From contig JAIOJX010000028.1 of the NCBI GenBank assembly GCA_022376925.1, positions 67,669,001 through 67,733,000 on the forward strand: DNA of 64,000 nt. Reading direction: 5' to 3'. Position 1 is the first letter of the stretch. Every line of letters begins with the position of its first letter. Below, one piece after another: positions 45,300-57,135 of the stretch. A program made the translations under genes and the position numbers. The notes beneath the pieces were generated by a model. It saw only the letters and a program-made list of their open reading frames with translations. It searched no databases and was not told the origin of the DNA. Origin of the DNA: Tragulus kanchil. Taxonomy: Eukaryota; Chordata; Mammalia; Artiodactyla; Tragulidae.

Positions 45300-47628
45300 T
45301 TTTTAAATTGGAATATATTTGTTTTACAATGTTGCATTAGCTTCAGATGTACAGCAAAGTTATCGTTATGTTTTTACAGAGTTTTCTTGTTTACAGGTAT
45401 ACATAATCCCCAAACAGCCATAGGTATATCCCTGACCCCTCTCCCCTGAGCTCTCCCTTCCTTTTCCCTCTTCTCATCCCCACAAGGTTGATGCTTAGTC
45501 CACCTGTAGGTTCCTTTGATCTTACAGCTTAATCACAGTGGTAATCTCTATTACATATGATAGTGTAAGTTTCCTTGTTGCTCTTCCCATACTTCTTGTC
45601 TGATTTTCCCTCCCCACAATGACCACAGGTCTGCTCTCTAAGTCTGTTTCTCCATTACTCTTCTGAGTGTGCATTTATCGGTATCACCTTACTAGATTCC
45701 ATATATATGCACTAGTATACTGTATTTGTCCTTTTCTTTTTGACTTACTTCATTTTGTATAATAGGTTCTAGATTCATCCGCCTTATTAGGACCAATTCT
45801 TCTGTATTTCTTTTTATGGCTGAGAAATATTCCATTGTATATATGTACTATAGCTTCTTTATCCATTCATTTGTCGATGGACACCTAGGTTGCTTCCATG
45901 TTCTAGCAATTATATAGAGTGCTACAGTGAACATTAGGGTACAGGTGTCTCTTTCAATTTTCATTTTATCAGGATATATGCCTAATAATGGGATTTCTGG
46001 GTCATAAGATGCTTCTATTTTTAGTTTTTTAAGGTATCTCCATACTGTCTTCCATATTGGTTGTAATAATTTACACTCCCACCAACAATGCAGGAGTGTT
46101 CCCATTTCTCCACACCCTCTCCAGCATTTATTATTTGTAGTTTTTTTTGTTTGTTTTTTTTTTTATGGTGGCCATTCTGACTGGTGTGAGGTCTCATTGT
46201 AGTTTTGATTTGCATTTCTCTAATAATAATCAATTTTGAGCATCTTTTCATGTGTTTTTTGGCCATCTATATGTCTTCTTTGGAGAGATGTCTCTTTTTC
46301 CCATTTTTTGATTGGGTTGTTTGTTTTTTCAATGTTGAGTTGCTTGTGTATTTTGGAAATTAATTCTTTGTTGGTTGTTTCATTTGCTATGATTTTCTCC
46401 CATTCTGTGGGTTGTCTGTTTACCTAGTTTATAGTTTCCTTTACTGTGTAAAAGGTTTTAAATTTCATTAGGTCCCACATATTTTTTTTTCAATGTTGCA
46501 TTAGCTTCAGATGTACAGCAAAGTTATCGTTATGTTTTTACAGAGTTTTCTTGTTTACAGGTATACATAATCCCCAAACAGCCATAGGTATATCCCTGAC
46601 CCTCTCCCTGAGCTCTCCCTTCCTTTTCCCTCTTCTCATCCCCACAAGGTTGATGCTTAGTCCACCTGTAGGTTCCTTTGATCTTACAGCTTAATCACAG
46701 TGGTAATCTCTATTACATATGATAGTGTAAGTTTCCTTGTTGCTCTTCCCATACTTCTTGTCTGATTTTCCCTCCCACAATGACCACAGGTCTGCTCTCT
46801 AAGTCTGTTTCTCCATTACTCTTCTGAGTGTGCATTTATCGGTATCACCTTACTAGATTCCATATATATGCACTAGTATACTGTATTTGTCCTTTTCTTT
46901 TTGACTTACTTCATTTTGTATAATAGGTTCTAGATTCATCCGCCTTATTAGGACCAATTCTTCTGTATTTCTTTTTATGGCTGAGAAATATTCCATTGTA
47001 TATATGTACTATAGCTTCTTTATCCATTCATTTGTCGATGGACACCTAGGTTGCTTCCATGTTCTAGCAATTATATAGAGTGCTACAGTGAACATTGAGG
47101 TACAGGTGTCTCTTTCAATTTTGATTTCATCAGGATATATGCCTAATAGTGGGATTACTGGGTCATATGGTGCTTCTATTTTTAGTTTTTTAAGGTATCT
47201 CCATACTGTCTTCCATAGTGGTTATATCAACTTACATTTCCACAAACAGTGCAGGAGTGTTCCCTTTTCTCCACACCCTCTCCAGCATTTATTATTTGTA
47301 GTTTTTTTTAATGGTGGCCATTCTGACAGGTATGAGGTGATATCTGATTGTAGTTTTGATTTGCATTTCTCTAATAATAAGTGATGTTGAGCATCTTCTC
47401 ATGTGTTTGTTGGTCATCCGTATGTCTTCTTTGGAGAGATGTCTCTTTTTCCCATTTTTTGATTGGGTTGTTTGTTTTTTCAATGTTGAGTTGCTTGTGT
47501 ATTTTGGAAATTAATTCTTTGTTGGTTGTTTCATTTGCTATGATTTTCTCCCATTCTGTGGGTTGTCTGTTTACCTAGTTTATAGTTTCCTTTACTGTGT
47601 AAAAGGTTTTAAATTTCATTAGGTCCCA
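45300..47628 (-). mobile_element. L1 insertion with 20-bp target-site duplication, internally duplicated in the assembly
   Basis: Reverse-oriented L1 (T-rich end, CAATGTTGCATTAGCTTCAG, TTTACAGAGTTTTCTTGTTT, then ORF2 codons on the minus strand such as [16 protein letters not shown]). The outer flanks CATATGTGTGAATATATCTT (45280-45299) and CATATGTGTGAGTATATCTT (47629-47648) differ at one base and mark one insertion event. Between them most of the L1 occurs twice (45327-46482 and 46491-47628). A single unit of about 1.17 kb would restore an ordinary 5'-truncated L1. Confidence 0.88.
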
Positions 47629-47633
47629 CATAT
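45327..47633. repeat. Direct duplication pair 13 (offset 1164 falling to 1151)
   Basis: Copy A 45327-46482 and copy B 46491-47633. Unlike the other pairs, substitutions are frequent, and they cluster around 45930-46300 (B 47090-47440): TTAGGGTACAGG versus TTGAGGTACAGG, CCTAATAATGGGATTTCTG versus CCTAATAGTGGGATTACTG, CATAAGATGC versus CATATGGTGC, and a longer T/G run in A near 46141-46165. The outer parts match closely. Confidence 0.88.
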
Positions 47634-49828
47634 GTGTGAGTATATCTTAATTGTACTTACATTTCCACTCTCTTCTGCTTTCCACACCCATGAAGACACT
47701 GTTAATTGATAACTGCACTGTGTTTGGATAGTCTTAGAGCCTAATTATTGTATAAATTTTCTGAGGGAGATACTGTGCTATGTACTTTTTGTCATAGGTG
47801 TTATAATTTACAGTACTAATTGCATGCAAGAAAAGATACATTTGTTGCATCTTTTCTCAATTTTTTTGTCTGGATTTTATTATAGTTTAGTTTTGTACAA
47901 TCCTGAGAGAATACATTAAGTGGGAAATAGTTTGTGCCGTGTTGGTTTTTTTTGCTATCCATGAAAGCAATTTTCTTTTGAAGGCTGATACTGAGTAGGA
48001 TCAGATTCCATTATGAACCGGTACCTACGTCTATGTATGAAGAGATCCAGAATTCAAAAGGTAGAGTCCCCAACATTCTGTTCTTCCTTTCCTGAGAACG
48101 TCCAGAACTGTGTATGCTTGTGGAAACTAAACCTTTAGGAAACAGGGAAAGCCAGTGCTGCCTTAAGCTCTGGGCCTGAGTCCTCCCAAAGAGGGACAAC
48201 AGTTAGTACAACAACAAAGCAAATCTTTCCAAAGATAGTGTCATCAAGACCACTGGGGAGAGTTGTAAGAGAGAGTTGTAAGAACTGCCTTTATTGTCCC
48301 ATTATATATATTTCAGTTTTATTGAATACTATGATTTAGATTTCTGTGTAAACTAATGGTCTTTCTCTGCAATTCTAGTCTTCCCCCAGCTCTGCATTAG
48401 GAGGGTTTCACCAGATTTAATGGTGTTTTTTTTTTTTTTCATTAAATATTAAACTTCTAGGTCTTTTTTTTTTTTTTTTTTTTTTTTTTAGATTTTGTTC
48501 TTTTAAAATGAGGACTTCAATAAAAGATGTAAAAAAATGTATGTATTTAGAGATGAGAACACACACACATCTGCATTTCAGAAAGAAAGAAAAATATTTA
48601 AATTCAGGGTGATGGTTTTCTTGATCTGTTATGCAGAATTCAGAATTCTGAGATGGCCAAGATTTCCAGATAAGGTATTTCACTTAATTCTTTGTTGGTT
48701 GTTTCATTTGCTATGATTTTCTCCCATTCTGTGGGTTGTCTGTTTACCTAGTTTATAGTTTCCTTTACTGTGTAAAAGGTTTTAAATTTCATTAGGTCCC
48801 ACATATGTGTGAGTATATCTTAATTGTACTTACATTTCCACTCTCTTCTGCTTTCCACACCCATGAAGACACTGTTAATTGATAACTGCACTGTGTTTGG
48901 ATAGTCTTAGAGCCTAATTATTGTATAAATTTTCTGAGGGAGATACTGTGCTATGTACTTTTTGTCATAGGTGTTATAATTTACAGTACTAATTGCATGC
49001 AAGAAAAGATACATTTGTTGCATCTTTTCTCAATTTTTTTGTCTGGATTTTATTATAGTTTAGTTTTGTACAATCCTGAGAGAATACATTAAGTGGGAAA
49101 TAGTTTGTGCCGTGTTGGTTTTTTTTGCTATCCATGAAAGCAATTTTCTTTTGAAGGCTGATACTGAGTAGGATCAGATTCCATTATGAACCGGTACCTA
49201 CGTCTATGTATGAAGAGATCCAGAATTCAAAAGGTAGAGTCCCCAACATTCTGTTCTTCCTTTCCTGAGAACGTCCAGAACTGTGTATGCTTGTGGAAAC
49301 TAAACCTTTAGGAAACAGGGAAAGCCAGTGCTGCCTTAAGCTCTGGGCCTGAGTCCTCCCAAAGAGGGACAACAGTTAGTACAACAACAAAGCAAATCTT
49401 TCCAAAGATAGTGTCATCAAGACCACTGGGGAGAGTTGTAAGAGAGAGTTGTAAGAACTGCCTTTATTGTCCCATTATATATATTTCAGTTTTATTGAAT
49501 ACTATGATTTAGATTTCTGTGTAAACTAATGGTCTTTCTCTGCAATTCTAGTCTTCCCCCAGCTCTGCATTAGGAGGGTTTCACCAGATTTAATAGTGTT
49601 TTTTTTTTTTTTCATTAAATATTAAACTTCTAGGTCTTTTTTTTTCCTTTTCTTTTTTTTTTTCTTTTAAAATGAGGACTTCAATAAAAGATGTAAAAAA
49701 ATGTATGTATTTAGAGATGAGAACACACACACATCTGCATTTCAGAAAGAAAGAAAAATATTTAAATTCAGGGTGATGGTTTTCTTGATCTGTTATGCAG
49801 AATTCAGAATTCTGAGATGGCCAAGATT
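47511..49828. repeat. Direct duplication pair 14 (offset 1164-1173)
   Basis: Copy A 47511-48664 and copy B 48684-49828. The first 120 bases of copy A are also the end of pair 13 copy B and copy A, so that segment is present three times (46359, 47511, 48684). The main difference is in a T tract: copy A has about 26 uninterrupted T at 48465-48490, copy B an interrupted TTTCCTTTTCTTT-type tract. Filler 48665-48683. Confidence 0.92.
47650..48460. other. Intergenic DNA, no gene seen
   Basis: Present twice through pair 14. A 62-codon minus-strand frame (48011-48199, 49184-49372) is the only notable open stretch and shows no domain. A tandem GAGAGTTGTAA repeat occurs near 48257-48281. Confidence 0.4.
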
Positions 49829-50421
49829 CCTGTCTCCTGGAGTATATAGTCTGTGTTATCCCCTTCCATTCACAGGAAAGAACCTGTGAATAGAATGGAT
49901 GTCACTTCTGTGGTTAGACTACATTATACGATAAAGGTGAAGAAATTTCTCAGATGGAATTAAGGTTGAAAGTCAGTTGACTTTGAGTTAGCCTCAGGGG
50001 AAATGACTCTGGGTGGGCCTGATCTAATCAGGTGACCCATGAAAAGAGACTGGACCCTTCCTGGTGTTGGAGAGAGTTGAAGCAACAGTGCCATTCTTTC
50101 ATCGTCTCTGAAGAAGCAAATTTTGATCTTGTGGAGAGGGCAACATGAAAGGGACAGCACGTAGTTTGCTAGCACAATCCCTGACTGATGCCCAGCAATA
50201 AGGCAGGGACTTCAGTCTCATGAATTCTGCCAACTAGTGACTCAGAAGGGGATGCTGACTGAGTGAACACAGCCCCAACCAACGCCTTTATTTTACTCTG
50301 TTAGGCCCTGGGATGACATAGGTAATCAGTGTCCAGGCCATGAAAATTGAGATAAGAAAGTTTTGTAGTTGTACACAGCTAAGTTTGAAGTAATTTTTAA
50401 CACAGCAATAGACAGTTAATA
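49829..50421. mobile_element. Possible mammalian LTR or MER-type remnant
   Basis: AAAGAACCTGTGAATAGAAT, GAATTAAGGTTGAAAGTCAG, a GGGTGGGCCTGATCTAATCA block, CAACGCCTTTATTTTACTCT and the end GCAATAGACAGTTAATACAC run in the order of a common old mammalian dispersed repeat that ends in CAATAG...CTAATACA. I cannot name the subfamily. No coding content. Confidence 0.45.
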
Positions 50422-52393
50422 CACTTCGATAAGAAAAAATATGAATCCATTATTTCCTCTTTCATATAAAGACAAAAATACTTCCTCCCTTAAATTTGAT
50501 TATTTCACTTGGACGGGTTTTGATTCCATCCTATATCTCTGAAGTCACTCTGTACTCATACTTTTAATGAGTGTTTACCATGCCAGGTCTTTTTCCTCCT
50601 TAAGATAGTCTTTTATCTATTCTATTCCCCTTTCCAAGTATCTTCGCAAGTCTATCTAAAAGAATTGTCTATTCTTACTTTCTGCAACTTATCTTCTCTC
50701 ATTCATTGCAAACTAAGTTTCACCTATTTACCCACAAATACTGTGTAGCTTCCTGTGCTTACTCATAACATTCTTGTTAATGACTCCAGTAGACACTTCT
50801 CACTTCTTACGATCACTTAGTAGTATTAAATATATTATTTCCTCAAAACATTTCTTTTGGTTTCATCACAGTTCACTCTTCTCATTTTCCTGTTTCATCC
50901 CTGACATTTTTTTAAATTAAATTTTAGTATTATCAAGGCTCTATCCTTTGTCTTCTCTTTTTGTCAATCAAATAGTATCCCTGAACAATCTCATCTACTT
51001 CCTTAATTTCAACGGCCGTACATGGTACTGATGAGTAATGTCTAGAACAGTTCCTTTTCTTTGTTTCAAGCCTATGTGTTCATTTGCCAATTGGTTGTCT
51101 CTATTTGGGTCACTTCAGTATCTTTAGTTCAATATACATGAAGTTCAATAATCCCAGACTTGGTCTTTTCCTACCATCTCTATTTTAGTGAATACCGTTA
51201 ACTATCTCCCTGGTTACTCAATCTGAAGATCTTGATATTATCTTAGAATTTTATCCCTTTGAAACTCTCCGATCTTGTGGAGAGGGCAACATGAAAGGGA
51301 CAGCACGTAGTTTGCTAGCACAATCCCTGACTGATGCCCAGCAATAAGGCAGGGACTTCAGTCTCATGAATTCTGCCAACTAGTGACTCAGAAGGGGATG
51401 CTGACTGAGTGAACACAGCCCCAACCAACGCCTTTATTTTACTCTGTTAGGCCCTGGGATGACATAGGTAATCAGTGTCCAGGCCATGAAAATTGAGATA
51501 AGAAAGTTTTGTAGTTGTACACAGCTAAGTTTGAAGTAATTTTTAACACAGCAATAGACAGTTAATACACTTCGATAAGAAAAAATATGAATCCATTATT
51601 TCCTCTTTCATATAAAGACAAAAATACTTCCTCCCTTAAATTTGATTATTTCACTTGGACGGGTTTTGATTCCATCCTATATCTCTGAAGTCACTCTGTA
51701 CTCATACTTTTAATGAGTGTTTACCATGCCAGGTCTTTTTCCTCCTTAAGATAGTCTTTTATCTATTCTATTCCCCTTTCCAAGTATCTTCGCAAGTCTA
51801 TCTAAAAGAATTGTCTATTCTTACTTTCTGCAACTTATCTTCTCTCATTCATTGCAAACTAAGTTTCACCTATTTACCCACAAATACTGTGTAGCTTCCT
51901 GTGCTTACTCATAACATTCTTGTTAATGACTCCAGTAGACACTTCTCACTTCTTACGATCACTTAGTAGTATTAAATATATTATTTCCTCAAAACATTTC
52001 TTTTGGTTTCATCACAGTTCACTCTTCTCATTTTCCTGTTTCATCCCTGACATTTTTTTAAATTAAATTTTAGTATTATCAAGGCTCTATCCTTTGTCTT
52101 CTCTTTTTGTCAATCAAATAGTATCCCTGAACAATCTCATCTACTTCCTTAATTTCAACGGCCGTACATGGTACTGATGAGTAATGTCTAGAACAGTTCC
52201 TTTTCTTTGTTTCAAGCCTATGTGTTCATTTGCCAATTGGTTGTCTCTATTTGGGTCACTTCAGTATCTTTAGTTCAATATACATGAAGTTCAATAATCC
52301 CAGACTTGGTCTTTTCCTACCATCTCTATTTTAGTGAATACCGTTAACTATCTCCCTGGTTACTCAATCTGAAGATCTTGATATTATCTTAGA
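50125..52393. repeat. Direct duplication pair 15 (offset 1146)
   Basis: Copy A 50125-51247 and copy B 51271-52393, constant offset, no difference noticed. Filler 51248-51270 reads ATTTTATCCCTTTG-AAACTCTCC. The last 400 bases of the unit reappear in pair 16 copy B, so they are present three times (50848, 51994, 53126). Confidence 0.93.
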
Positions 52394-54259
52394 TCATCTT
52401 ATCTCCCTCATTTATTCCTTTACCATTTCTACTATGTCTTAGAATACTCTCCTTACATCCACTTTAAAACATTTAATTAAATCCATGAGTATCACCTTTC
52501 ATATTCTACAATATCCTCAGAGCCAATTTCCCTTTTCTATCCAGTTTGTTTGTTTCTCTGCATTGAACCTGGAACAACCTTTGTAACACACACATGCGAT
52601 TAATCCTGTCTGACTCCTTAAAGATTTGATGACTCCTTTCCTTCCGGGCAAAATCCCAAATTCTTTCACACAAACCTTTCGTCATCCTCCTCTTCTAGCA
52701 GTCCTCTCCCTTATTACCATCCACAGCTCATTCTGGTTTCTCACTTCCATCCAGGGAAATTCTTTCCTGTCTGCCTCTCTGGTCGAGTTATCCCTTACAA
52801 TTAGGCTGAAGAAACCTTCTTTGATCTATCAAACCAGCCCTAGGTACTCATCTTTTGTCCACCATTGCATTGTGTCCTAAACTCTCAAGCTGTGTTATAG
52901 TCAGGTGGCTTTTCTACTCTTTTAGACAATAACTTTCTTTAAAGTGAGCCTACTTCTTTTTCAGTGTTAACACCTCTAATTCTAACACAGTGCCTGAGAC
53001 AGCGTATTTTAGGAAAAAGTTATTGATCAACCAAACTATAGCTAACTTTTATCATGTCATAAAAATATATTAACTGATACAATATTATCTAAGTGAATTT
53101 TGTTGTTCAATGACAAACATCCCATACATTTCTTTTGGTTTCATCACAGTTCACTCTTCTCATTTTCCTGTTTCATCCCTGACATTTTTTTAAATTAAAT
53201 TTTAGTATTATCAAGGCTCTATCCTTTGTCTTCTCTTTTTGTCAATCAAATAGTATCCCTGAACAATCTCATCTACTTCCTTAATTTCAACGGCCGTACA
53301 TGGTACTGATGAGTAATGTCTAGAACAGTTCCTTTTCTTTGTTTCAAGCCTATGTGTTCATTTGCCAATTGGTTGTCTCTATTTGGGTCACTTCAGTATC
53401 TTTAGTTCAATATACATGAAGTTCAATAATCCCAGACTTGGTCTTTTCCTACCATCTCTATTTTAGTGAATACCGTTAACTATCTCCCTGGTTACTCAAT
53501 CTGAAGATCTTGATATTATCTTAGATCATCTTATCTCCCTCATTTATTCCTTTACCATTTCTACTATGTCTTAGAATACTCTCCTTACATCCACTTTAAA
53601 ACATTTAATTAAATCCATGAGTATCACCTTTCATATTCTACAATATCCTCAGAGCCAATTTCCCTTTTCTATCCAGTTTGTTTGTTTCTCTGCATTGAAC
53701 CTGGAACAACCTTTGTAACACACACATGCGATTAATCCTGTCTGACTCCTTAAAGATTTGATGACTCCTTTCCTTCCGGGCAAAATCCCAAATTCTTTCA
53801 CACAAACCTTTCGTCATCCTCCTCTTCTAGCAGTCCTCTCCCTTATTACCATCCACAGCTCATTCTGGTTTCTCACTTCCATCCAGGGAAATTCTTTCCT
53901 GTCTGCCTCTCTGGTCGAGTTATCCCTTACAATTAGGCTGAAGAAACCTTCTTTGATCTATCAAACCAGCCCTAGGTACTCATCTTTTGTCCACCATTGC
54001 ATTGTGTCCTAAACTCTCAAGCTGTGTTATAGTCAGGTGGCTTTTCTACTCTTTTAGACAATAACTTTCTTTAAAGTGAGCCTACTTCTTTTTCAGTGTT
54101 AACACCTCTAATTCTAACACAGTGCCTGAGACAGCGTATTTTAGGAAAAAGTTATTGATCAACCAAACTATAGCTAACTTTTATCATGTCATAAAAATAT
54201 ATTAACTGATACAATATTATCTAAGTGAATTTTTGTTGTTCAATGACAAACATCCCATA
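51994..54259. repeat. Direct duplication pair 16 (offset 1132-1133)
   Basis: Copy A 51994-53126 and copy B 53126-54259 joined through the microhomology ACAT, no filler. One extra T in B (GAATTTTTGTTG versus GAATTTTGTTG). The 84-codon frame repeated inside (52626, 53758) has no domain. Confidence 0.93.
52600..53015 (+). mobile_element. L2-like LINE remnant
   Basis: Pyrimidine-rich sequence with CTGACTCCTTAAAGATTTGA, TTTCCTGTCTGCCTCTCTGG, GAAGAAACCTTCTTTGATCT and AACACAGTGCCTGAGACAGC, which recalls the 3' part of old L2-group elements (…CAGTGCCTGG…). Low identity; duplicated at 53732-54148. Confidence 0.4.
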
Positions 54260-54572
54260 CATAAGACTATACTAAAGATATTTACATGTGTAATATTGCC
54301 TAAAAACTGAAATTATATAAGCAAATTAAGGCAAAAATCTTTGAGGAATATTCCGTACACAGTCTATGTATAAACTCAGTTACTATTGTTTTTATCTTAT
54401 TTGTTGAAGCAAGGTTAGTGGTGCAAAGTCAGTAGCATGAGTGTTGTATTTGCATAACTATACCTTAAAAGTGTAAATCAATGATTTTATTAAAACAATA
54501 ATTATAGAAATATTTCCTATTATGACACTACTTAATTTTCAATTTATGTATATGTTTCATAGTATGATCTAG
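54260..54572. other. AT-rich intergenic DNA, nothing recognised
   Basis: Single-copy stretch after pair 16; no frame or repeat identified. Confidence 0.45.
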
Positions 54573-54584
54573 TCGTATTATCTT

Positions 54585-54857
54585 TTTTTTAAATTTTGGC
54601 TTCTTTTATTGATTTTTTTGTTTATTTATTTTCATCTGTCTTTATTCTTGGGCCTGTGTGGGCTTCCCACTGCAGTAATCTCTCTTGTTGCAGAGCACTG
54701 GCTCTGGGCGCATGCACTCCAGAGCTCAGGCTCATAATTGGACGCACCGATTTAGCCGCTCCATGGCATGTGGGATCTTCCCCGGCCAGAGATCCAACCT
54801 GTGCCCCTTACTTTGCAGGCAGACTCTTTACTCACTGGTCCACTACAGAAGCCCTAT
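54585..54857 (-). mobile_element. CHR-like SINE with 12-bp target-site duplication
   Basis: Reverse-oriented. Seen: TGGCTTCTTTTATTGATTTT, TTTATTCTTGGGCCTGTGTG, GAGCACTGGCTCTGGGCGCA, GGGATCTTCCCCGGCCAGAG and CTGGTCCACTACAGAAGCCC. The flanks TCGTATTATCTT (54573-54584) and TCATATTATCTT (54858-54869) differ at one base. Confidence 0.87.
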
Positions 54858-55095
54858 TCATATTATCTTAAAAAGACTACATGTATGTTAGTAGATACAA
54901 AGTAGATAATTGAAACAGTTATCTAAATGGCTAAGTTCAATTAATAATTTCAAACTTTTAATATCTGAATTAAAATGGAAAAATATCCATTTATACATTT
55001 GACTTTTCAATTTTACATAATGTTTGGAAAAAATATTCTCTTTTCTTAAGTCATCTAAACTTCAAATTCTAGAGATAATTTGGGTTCCCTCTCCT

Positions 55096-55312
55096 ACATG
55101 TGCATGCTCAGTCATATCTAACTCTTTGTGACTCCATGGACTGTAGGCCACCAGGCTCCACTGTCCATGGAATTTCCCAGGCAAGAATCCTAGAGTGGAT
55201 TGCCAATTTCTTCCCAGAGGATCTTCCCAAACAGAAGATTTGGGGATCAAACCTGTGTCTCCTGTATGCATTGACGGGCAGGCTCTTTACTGCTGAGCCA
55301 CCAGGGAGGCCC
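55096..55312 (-). mobile_element. Bov-A2/Bov-tA SINE with 10-bp target-site duplication
   Basis: Reverse-oriented. Seen: CATGCTCAGTCATATCTAAC, TTTGTGACTCCATGGACTGT, CCATGGAATTTCCCAGGCAA, GGATCAAACCTGTGTCTCCT and CTGAGCCACCAGGGAGGCCC. Flanks TCCCTCTCCT at 55086-55095 and 55313-55322. The 154-codon frame that starts here (55100) only reads through the SINE into intergenic DNA. Confidence 0.87.
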
Positions 55313-55754
55313 TCCCTCTCCTCTACCTCCTGCTTATCTCTGGTTAAACTTTTCATCCAACCTGTTATCAAGTTCTGTAGTTTCTGTCTCTTCAACATCT
55401 ATCCTGTCCATCTGATTTTCCTTGGTTTTTTCTTCCTCTATATCTTTAAGACCGTTCTTCAGTACTTATTTCTAGCCAGTCTAATCTGTATTCAAATCCA
55501 TCATAAAGAAGGCTTAATTATGTCATTTATTTACTCTAATGTATTTAATGATTTTCTTTGTTGAATCAGGAGAAAGATCCTTAGCATGCTAGTCAAGTGC
55601 CTCTATGACATGGCTCCCTACTGCTTCATTAGCTGCCTCTTCACTTCGTTCTTACATGGGTTCAGTCAAGCACATTTTATACTTTCAACCTTTCTGTTTT
55701 CATTGAAAAAAAAATGTTTTTTTTTTGAAATGTTCTGGAGCTTCATAGGGTTTT

Positions 55755-56057
55755 TTTTGGGGGGGAGTGGTTCGGGTTGGGGAGGGAGAGGAGTGGGTGG
55801 GCCACTTCTATTGGTCTTTCATTTATCCATTTTCATCCATATTTGTTCTTTGGCCTGTGTGGGCCTCCCATCTTGGTTGCCTCTGTCACTTCAGAGCACT
55901 GGCTGTGGGAGCATGCACTCCAGAGCTCAGGCTCAGTAATTGGACACATCAGTCCAGCCGCTCTGTGGCACGTGGGATCTTCCCAGGCCAGAGATTGAAC
56001 TGGCACCCCTTTCACTGAAAGGCAATGTCCTTACCCACAGGACCACCAGGGAAGCCC
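55755..56057 (-). mobile_element. CHR-like SINE with G-rich 3' tail
   Basis: Reverse-oriented. G-rich segment 55759-55801 (runs of 7, 3, 4 and 3 G), then GGCCACTTCTATTGGTCTTT, TTGTTCTTTGGCCTGTGTGG, AATTGGACACATCAGTCCAG, GGGATCTTCCCAGGCCAGAG and GGACCACCAGGGAAGCCC. Flanks TCATTGAAA at 55699 and 56058. The G-rich part and the GGGCCACTTCTATTGG junction are shared with the copy at 359-680 and not with the other CHR-like copies. Confidence 0.88.
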
Positions 56058-56059
56058 TC

Positions 56060-57130
56060 ATTGAAATTTTTGATAAATCTTAATTTTTAAATTAATCCTT
56101 CTAAAATCTTACATAAGCATTGGGGTCCCAGTCATAAAGTATCTACTGTGTGAAGCAGTCCTTGGGTTTCCAACCCTATGATGTCACCCTTTTGAATCAC
56201 ATTAACATTTTCTACTCTCTTACATCACTTACATTGATTGTTATATAGCACTTATCAGGCATTAAAGCACCACAATCTTGAGAGGAAATGTCTTGTTTAT
56301 AATTCTACCCCCACAGTGTGTGATTGACAGCTTAGAATGAATGTTAGTTACTATTTTTCTTTTTGTGAAAACAGTTAAATTTACACTTATCAACATATAT
56401 TAAAGCATTCCATTTATAAAATGAAGTACAGAGTTAAAATAAGGAGTAGAAGTAAAGCATTTCTTAGCTAGGATCAAGTATATTAAGAGAGTTATTGTTC
56501 AAGTTTTTATTTACTAGAATTCTATTCATTTTTCTTTTTTAACCTTTTTGCCCTGTTCTGCCATCCTTTTATTTTTGCCATATATGTCACATATAGATAC
56601 AGCAATAAATAACTTCTCTTCCCTAATGTCAAAGAATTCTCCTTCTATTTTATTTTTCCTACAGTTAGGCAGAATGATTCAGAATAAGCTAAATTTGGCT
56701 TGAATCCTTACACATTTCTGAAAATGTCAAAGTTTTAAATCGCTTACTTCTGTACAGAATTTGTGAAGTCTTGACTTACTTCCACATTCTCCTTTGAGCA
56801 ACAAAATACACCATGCTTAAAATCAAGCTCATTTGAAGACTACAAGTAATGTCTGAAAGAAATATTACTCAGAGTATCACTTCTCAGAAATATCTCAATA
56901 TGATCAACATATCTATCATCATAATAGTAAGCTTCCAGGCTCAGCAAGTGAATCAGATTATTAGATTTCCCTTTGGGAAAAAGAAAGGCAGTGTTCATGG
57001 AGGGTAAGTGCTACATAAGGTCTATCTTTATATATTTGTGGGCTACTTTCAATGCTGTCCTTTCATAAAGTCATTTCATTTATGCCTTTTTTTGGAGATG
57101 TTTCCATAAAATACTAACTTGGATGCATTT
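56060..57130. other. Intergenic DNA, possible L2 remnant at 56150-56350
   Basis: Phrases such as ATATAGCACTTATCAGGCAT and CCCCCACAGTGTGTGATTGA recall L2/MIR 3' ends, weakly. The rest is unclassified AT-rich sequence. No gene. Confidence 0.4.
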
Positions 57131-57135
57131 AATCT

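Noticed and set aside
55100..55564. 154-codon open frame
   Set aside because: The first third is a Bov SINE read in reverse and the rest is AT-rich intergenic DNA.
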